From Tachypleus tridentatus (lineage: Eukaryota; Arthropoda; Merostomata; Xiphosura; Limulidae): DNA of 64,000 nt. Shown here one piece after another: positions 59,001-64,000 of the stretch. Under the pieces are notes generated by a model that did no database searches, was not told the origin of the DNA, and saw nothing but the letters and a program-made list of their open reading frames with translations. How positions within the stretch are numbered: the stretch's first letter is position 1; the number at the start of each line of letters is the position of its first letter. Both the position numbers and the translations under genes were made by a program. The stretch lies in assembly GCF_004210375.1 (NCBI RefSeq), contig NC_134830.1, positions 46,009,094-46,073,093 on the forward strand, given 5' to 3'.

Positions 59001-59947
59001 TAAATATTTTCCCGAAATACAAGTAGGCCCCGGCATGGCCTAGTGGGTTAAGGCGTTTGACTCGTAATCCGAGGGTTTCGGGTTCGAATCCCGGTCACAC
59101 CAAACATGCTCCCGCTTTAGCCGTGGGGACGTTATAATGTTACCGTCAATCCCACTATTCCTTGGTAAAAGAGTAACCCAAGAGTTGGCGGTGGGTGGTG
59201 ATGACTAGTTGCCTTCCCTCTTACACTGCTAAATTAGGACGACTAGCGCAGATAGCCCTCGAGTAGCTTTGCGCGAAATTCAAAACAAACGAAATACAAG
59301 TAAATATATATATTATAATTAGGGACTATATTTATACTATATTTCTTCATTATTTTGTGTTTTTTTAATATCTATTTACATGCATATATAAATTTTAACA
59401 GGTCTTTAATTAAGCAAAATCAAAATGACTAGAATAGTTTAAATATGTTGGATATTTTGCCTTTATCATTTTGAAAAAAATCATATAATTTTCTCCCATT
59501 GAAAGCTGTTTATTATTAATATTAGGCCTAGCCTTCGGAGAATTACGACTTTCGTCCCAATATTCTTTATCCCATACCATATTTAACTTTTTATGATTGT
59601 ATCGCAGGTTATTTATCTTAACTCTACTATTTAGATCTAATTACATACATAAGTAGATTGTTTACTGAGGCTTGTATGAGCCGACCTGTTATAAAACTTG
59701 GCGTCAACCGTTGGTTTCTATTTACTGTTGAAGAAATCCATCCGGTTTTTCTTTTGTTGAAGGCAGAACTTCACACGAAGACAATGGTCACGTGGTACCT
59801 GTTGGCACAGGTCCTCTGAGTCCTACTATCGGCGAGTCACGAGAAGATCTCGTAGAAGCCGGTGAATTACTGTCAAATTATTTCGCCTTCGAGTTTCCTC
59901 TGCAGCTTGAAAACAATCCTTGCAAATTGCCGGTGACCAACATCTGA
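50058..59947 (+). CDS. Type I membrane protein: Cys-rich box, two FN3-like modules
   Basis: Nine exons join in phase: 50058-50201, 50627-50683, 51902-51976, 53390-53438, 54629-54831, 55259-55678, 57748-57856, 58574-58747 and 59763-59947. They give 1416 bases, or 471 residues. Residues 1-23 are a signal peptide. Residues 38-108 form a cysteine-rich box (CRATC, CHETPEC, CWETCELL, MCNVSDIC, GCKTSC) whose spacing recalls the one before the FN3 repeats of anosmin-1, although no WAP motif is seen. FN3-like stretches lie at about 118-210 and 255-345 (TVTWPALRSTGAAKYEVTW, then LWPEALYSIQVKCYA). A helix at about 358-380 (GCAVGVFLVLALSVIVWLC) crosses the membrane. The cytoplasmic tail has a basic stretch, no kinase domain, and ends KLPVTNI. 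Potential N-glycosylation sites NVS, NSS and NYS are present. The intron after exon 5 uses a GC donor. It is probably a cell-surface receptor or adhesion protein; the family is not recognised. Confidence 0.85.
51640..51752 (-). mobile_element. SINE, family C
   Basis: On the minus strand: TATATCTGCGGACTTACAAC, then AGGGTTTCGATACCCGTGAG, then CAATGTGATATC-like and AAAGCTATACAATG-like blocks as in the other family C units. It lies in intron 2 of the FN3 gene. Confidence 0.65.
52575..52740 (+). repeat. Dispersed repeat, longer copy of the one at 2786
   Basis: It shares the CCACTTGAAGTAAAAATGTA and GGTATGGGTAT blocks with 2786-2840 and continues through CAACGTTTCGACCCTCTTAC and GTCATCTTCAGGTTAA. 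I recall this wording from repeats in horseshoe crab sequence but cannot assign a class. Confidence 0.5.
52769..53042 (-). mobile_element. SINE, family A, full length
   Basis: On the minus strand: head GGCCAGGCATGGCCACGTGG, a complete body and a T-rich lower end. It is in intron 3 of the FN3 gene, antisense. Confidence 0.87.
53574..53665 (+). mobile_element. SINE, family C, truncated
   Basis: AAGTTTGCAGACTTACAACA, then CAGGTTTCGGTAACTGTGGT, then GAGCAGAGCACAGACAGCCC and a tail of AAC repeats. It is in intron 4 of the FN3 gene. Confidence 0.62.
53722..53820 (-). mobile_element. SINE, family C
   Basis: CGCAAAGCTACACAATGGGT, then CTGCCCATCACGGGTATCTA, then GGTTTCTTGCGTTATAAGCC is the reverse complement of the unit seen 60 bases upstream. 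The two copies therefore face each other with a short gap. Confidence 0.65.
53884..54167 (+). mobile_element. SINE, family A, full length
   Basis: Head GGCTCGGCTTGGCCAAGCGT, GGGTTCGCATCCCC box, full body and an AAACAAAC tail. It is in intron 4 of the FN3 gene. No clean target duplication was found. Confidence 0.88.
54285..54535 (-). mobile_element. Old, diverged SINE of family A
   Basis: TTTTCGCGCAAGGCCACACA, then AATGCAGCTAATGAACATCA, then GCCAACTCTTAGGCCAC, ending in a decayed tRNA-like head near 54525, follows the family A order on the minus strand with many changes. It lies only about 90 bases before exon 5. Confidence 0.6.
56315..56590 (-). mobile_element. SINE, family A, full length with target-site duplication
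   Basis: On the minus strand this is a complete head and body. The direct repeat GTTTTTCGCTTG flanks it (56303-56314 and 56590-56601); its first base may belong to the element. It is in intron 6 of the FN3 gene. Confidence 0.9.
57477..57605 (+). mobile_element. SINE, family B, with near-perfect target duplication
   Basis: TCCTCCGCTGGAACAGCGGT, then GATTTACAACGCTAAAATCA, then GGGGGTTCGATTC and a CA-rich tail make up a full unit. AGATAATGTAT (57466-57476) and AGATAATATAT (57606-57616) flank it with one difference. It is in intron 6 of the FN3 gene. Confidence 0.8.
58008..58085 (-). mobile_element. SINE family A tail fragment
   Basis: GGAATTTCACGCAGAGCTAC, then ACGAGAGCCATTTGCAATAG, then CCGTTTTTAATTCATTAGCA matches the 3' end of family A on the minus strand. 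The rest is absent. Confidence 0.6.
59026..59289 (+). mobile_element. SINE, family A, full length with target-site duplication
   Basis: The head GGCCCCGGCATGGCCTAGTG has a perfect B box (GGGTTCGAATCCC). The body lacks a few bases after CCTTCCCTC. A perfect 13-bp duplication CGAAATACAAGTA flanks it (59013-59025 and 59290-59302). It is in the last intron of the FN3 gene. Confidence 0.92.
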
Positions 59948-60382
59948 CATACGATTTTTGATTGCTACTTGTAGTTCTTTCTTTTGTGTGTGTTTTTTTT
60001 TATCTAAACGTTCTTCAACCATAAAATTCAAACGTATTGATATCAATAAATTACTTAATTAAACTCGAGTCTGCAAAAGAACGCCGCAAAATAGTACATA
60101 AGAACGTGATATTTTTGTTTTATTTTGTGAGATTACAAATAATATATTTTTTGGTGTTGCTCTTAAGACACACTGATTTAACTTAAACATGTGATTTTTT
60201 TCTCAACTGGGTTTTTTAACAAATGTGTGTGTGCAGCAAAAATAGAGTATTTTTAATAGAAAATTCTGGTTTATTATATGAGCCTTTCTGACACGTTATT
60301 AACGTCGACAACTGTAAAAAAATAATAGCGCATGTTGTCAGAGTGTATTGGAGGTGTAAATACTAGTGTTTTTCATCTTGTA

Positions 60383-60388
60383 AATAAA
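60383..60388 (+). promoter_or_regulatory. Candidate polyadenylation signal of the FN3 gene
   Basis: AATAAA lies about 435 bases after the stop codon. A second lies at 60445-60450. Confidence 0.5.
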
Positions 60389-60827
60389 GAAAACTATTTA
60401 TTTATGTAACATAACATAATTATGTGTCATAAGCTATATATACAAATAAAGAATCAGAAATTTAAATGATGTACGTCTTTTTGAATCGTTCAACCTCATG
60501 TTGCTCCACTGACATATATCCTGCTTTAAATGTATAAAGATTTCCAAAATATGGGTCTCGGCAAAGATGGTTTATTTGATAACTTAACTCTGACTTACAT
60601 ATCATACAGCTAGTTTGACTGTATTCATATTACCAGACAAATTACTCACTTGGCGTCATCTCAGATTGTAGAACCTGACACAAAAGTTGTTCATTTCTAA
60701 CTTCATTTCGAACCGCTGATTTGTAAATGTGTAGGGACGCACACAAAAAATATAAGGAGAAAATGTAATATCATGGCTATGACCTGATATTGATTATCCG
60801 CCTCAGTTTATTTCTGTACAAGTCTGG

Positions 60828-61262
60828 CATCTGTTGATCACACGTGTGAATGAAGTTTAGTGATACACATCTGTTGATCACATGCGTGATTGAAATTTAT
60901 TGCTTTACAAGTCTGACATCTGTTGATCACGTGTATGAATGATGTTTACTGTTACACATCTATTGATCAAGTCAATGATGTTTACTGTTAAGCATCTGTT
61001 GATCACGTGTATGAATGATGTTTACTGTTACACATCTATTAATCAAGTGAATGATGTTTACTGTTAAGCATCTGTTGATCACGTGTGTGATTGAAGTTTA
61101 TTGTTATACAAGTCTGACATCTGTTGATCACGTGTGAGTGATGTTTACTGTTACACATCTATTGATCAAATGTGTGAATGATGTTTATTGTTACATATCT
61201 GTTGATCGTGTTTGTGAATGAAGTTTATTGCTAGACATCTGTTGATCACGTCTGTGAATGGT
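60828..61262. repeat. Minisatellite of eleven units with CACGTG sites
   Basis: Units begin CATCTGTTGATCACGTGT or a close variant, followed by GAATGATGTTTACTGTTA. They start at 60828, 60868, 60917, 60957, 60993, 61033, 61069, 61118, 61156, 61194 and 61236, so their lengths vary between 36 and 49 bases. Four units carry the palindrome CACGTG (60928, 61004, 61080 and 61129). The array starts about 380 bases after the likely end of the FN3 transcript. Confidence 0.92.
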
Positions 61263-62988
61263 TGATCATTCAACTAATGCTACTACATACATCATGGGAC
61301 AAAGTTGTTATATAGTTGCACATAGTTAAATAGTTTTACTCTTGTAGAAAGGTTTAGATATTCGATTTTCTTTGTCTTATTTATTATGATAGATGTCAGA
61401 CATGAGTTAACGCTGATGGTCGACAATTCTAACACTTAAGTTGAAGAACAACATAAGAATATGTCCAGTTCATATCTGTAGTTAACAGAAATAGCTTATT
61501 TTGTGTTTCAGTTTTCTTTGTGTTCAAATAATTGTGGAACTGTATAGTGACTTTTGCTCGTATATATAGTAACGTAAATGTCACTTAAAATGAATAACAG
61601 AGTTTAATGTGCTCTATATCTTTAAGAACTATTGTTATCCCTCAAAAAAGGATGCTCTATCAATGTGGAGATCAATTGAAAGAAGGGAAACCAGTCAATT
61701 ACAGTTGGTTTTAAATAAAAGTTCAGATGTACAACTCTTGAGTGGATTATTTATTTATTTTTTTATCTTTATTTCAAAGTTTCAATCTCTCGTGTGATCA
61801 TTATCAGGTAACTGTGTATATTATGTGAAATACTGCGCAAGCATTTTGTTCCAGTATAGAAGACATAAGGTAGCCCTGTCTTTTGATTTAAATTACGTTT
61901 TAGTTCGTGAATAATTAACGCTTGCTTTATTTATCCTGTATATCCTGCATATTATACAGTTTCTAACGTTAATGGGATGTTTATTTATTGTGCTGTATTT
62001 GTAAATGTCCTTTGATCCTAACGTTTACGTCACGTCCCATTTCACCCATGTAAGTGTTATCGTATCGATCGCGTAGATATTTGTAAATATTTCTGTTGTT
62101 GAAATTTTCAGAATAAACCTTTCTAGATGACCTTTGGTTTTAGTGGTTGGTTTTGGAATGAAAATATCCGTACTAATTATATTGTATTTTTTGATACACG
62201 TTTCCAATAGTTTATGACGTTTTTAGTTACATAGCCACATTTACCAACGTGTAACTGTCTCGACTACACTTCTTTGCCTCTTTGTTGGTCAAGCTTCTGC
62301 TAGCTATGAGGTTAGGGTTAGTATGAGGTTATTCCGTCATGTGATCAGTGGCAAAAAATGGAGGTAGTCAACGATTGTGCAGGCTAATATACTAATATGT
62401 AGTTCATGAGTGACTCACCAGAGTTATATTTTTACTTCAAAATGTATTTATTCAATAATAAACAAAATATATGAATATATAGAATTAATAATATATATTT
62501 AATTCATTATAATTTATCTCTTTGTTTATGCTTCATAAATTACGCGATTGTCCACATATTTTAGTTGAATTTAAAATTGTACGTAAATAATCCTAAGAAA
62601 AGGACTGTTTTATGTTGATTTATAGATAAAACATTCAAACTCCAGACGTTTAACCTATGTATCATACTAACTAAAAGTAACACATTGTGTTTAAACGAAA
62701 ATAGACAATAATAGTGTTGTATCCAATTTCTAAGGGCCTATGTACTCCTCAGAAGGGCTGGCTTCATTGGAAAGTTCTGTCTGATTTTGCCCAAAGGCTA
62801 TTAAACTACGTATCTTCTAATACGTATTATAATTTATTTAGGATAAGTCTCCGATTTATTATTTTACTTACATTACGTATTAAGATTTCAAATAGTCGGA
62901 AACTTTAATTTAGAAATTAGTTGATTGTCAATATGTATCAAATGTATAATTTTTGCCAACAAGATTAATACACACAGTTTTCTTTTTT
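61263..62988. other. Intergenic DNA without a recognisable gene
   Basis: No domain, repeat or RNA gene is seen. The open frames 61609-61797 and 62714-62908 have no motif and no splice context. Confidence 0.5.
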
Positions 62989-62998
62989 AACACAAATG

Positions 62999-63238
62999 GC
63001 CCGGCATGACCAGGTGGGTCGCGGGTTCGAATCTCCGTCACACCAAACATGCTCGCCCTTTCAGCCGTGCGGGCGTTATAATGTTACGGTCAATCCCACT
63101 ATTCGTTGGTAAAAGAGTAGCCCAAGAATTGGCGGTGGGTAGTGACGACTAGTCACCTTCCCTCTGGTCTTACACTGCTAAATTAGTGACGGCTAGCGCA
63201 AACAGTCCTCTTGTAGCTTTGCGCGAAATTCAAAAACA
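62999..63238 (+). mobile_element. SINE, family A, with deletion between A and B boxes
   Basis: The head starts GGCCCGGCATGACCAGGTGG and jumps directly to GTCGCGGGTTCGAATC, so about 30 bases of the tRNA-like part (D-arm end and anticodon arm) are missing. The rest of the body is complete. AACACAAATG flanks it (62989-62998 and 63239-63248); part of this match could be A-tail sequence. Confidence 0.85.
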
Positions 63239-63248
63239 AACACAAATG

Positions 63249-63965
63249 TATATTTTAAATTACAAATTATAATAACGTTTTTTTTTTTTTCAAATAATTA
63301 TTACAAATATTGGTTTGAATACAAGAGTTTTACACACTATACTGAATTTTCTCTCTGGCCTAGAATTGAATATTTTATCGACGATCTAGGTCCACGGCGA
63401 GAAAAATAACTCTAAGTTGATATTGTTACATCTCGCTTAAGCTAATGCTATCATTTCTTGGCTGGCTTCACACTCTTACAAACTGACGTTTTACTTATGA
63501 AGATACTTAATGTTCTCGTAGAAATGCCAACGTCCGAAGTTAATTTACTGAAGTTGAATAGTTTGTAGTGTTCGAAATCTATAAACGTTTCTGGTCAAAT
63601 ATCTGTAGTTTACCTATTAATAAGCGTTAATCACAATTACAGCCTCCAAAGTTTATTGCTTACTCACTGTAGCGACCAAATAATTTTCTGTTACTATCTC
63701 TCGACTAGCTTTTATACCAGTTAAGCGAGATTCTCGAACGTTCAAGAATATTCGATAATATTTTCGTAAAACATACATTGTTGATTCTTACTCTCGAGAA
63801 TCTTCTACAAATTTAGAGAACAGGCGGGACTCGTGTAATACACTTCCAAACAATATACGCCACATGGATAAAGAATTATACTGAAAGAAACGTTAATAAT
63901 AAAATAAATGTATAACAGTAAATCCGTTACAATTCTTTACCGAACATTATGTTCTACTTAAAGTG
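63249..63965. other. Intergenic DNA without a recognisable gene
   Basis: Nothing coding or repetitive is recognised beyond a poly-T run near 63279. Confidence 0.5.
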
Positions 63966-64000
63966 ACCCCCCCCAGTGGCTTAGCGGTATATCTGCGGAC
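63966..64000 (+). mobile_element. SINE head, family C, cut by the window end
   Basis: CCCCAGTGGCTTAGCGGTAT followed by ATCTGCGGAC matches the start of the family C units. The rest lies outside the window. Confidence 0.6.

Noticed and set aside
60828-61262. A CRISPR-like array
   Set aside because: The units repeat along their whole length with no unique spacers, and the genome is eukaryotic. It is a minisatellite.

Overview
The window is nuclear DNA from a eukaryote. It is AT-rich, its genes are split by GT-AG introns, and it is crowded with transposable elements. The commonest repeat is a tRNA-headed SINE of about 275 bp whose conserved body I associate from memory with horseshoe crab (Xiphosura) genomic sequence. 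A chelicerate, most likely a horseshoe crab, is therefore my best guess; this is recognition, not a database match.

Three host genes can be assembled, all on the + strand. (1) 157-2052: the last two coding exons (552 aa) of a secreted cholinesterase-like carboxylesterase with a complete Ser-Glu-His triad. (2) 18672-41531: syntaxin-5, a Golgi Qa-SNARE, complete in nine coding exons (309 aa) whose phases all join. (3) 50058-59947: a nine-exon type I membrane protein (471 aa) with a signal peptide, a cysteine-rich box, two fibronectin-III-like modules, one transmembrane helix and a short tail. I cannot name the third gene.

Most of the rest is mobile-element debris. Region 2-18 kb holds SINEs, a reverse-strand LINE fragment and shredded CR1-like LINE pieces. 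The large syntaxin-5 introns hold a hAT element with a perfect 8-bp target duplication, a DIRS-like retroelement fragment, a 5'-truncated LINE inserted into that fragment with its own target duplication, and a longer but broken copy of the same LINE. Region 44.7-48.4 kb holds a SINE heterodimer, further SINEs and a dead mariner. The introns of the third gene carry about ten SINE copies of three families. A CACGTG-bearing minisatellite lies just downstream of that gene.

The observation most worth following is in the 3' untranslated part of the LINE. Six copies of a repeat share a nearly invariant core (GGAAAGGCCAACTTCAGGTG) flanked by stems that change in a compensatory way between copies. This suggests a selected RNA structure. 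Second is the SINE heterodimer, which appears to have moved as one unit. I found no CRISPR array, operon or defence system, and none is expected here.
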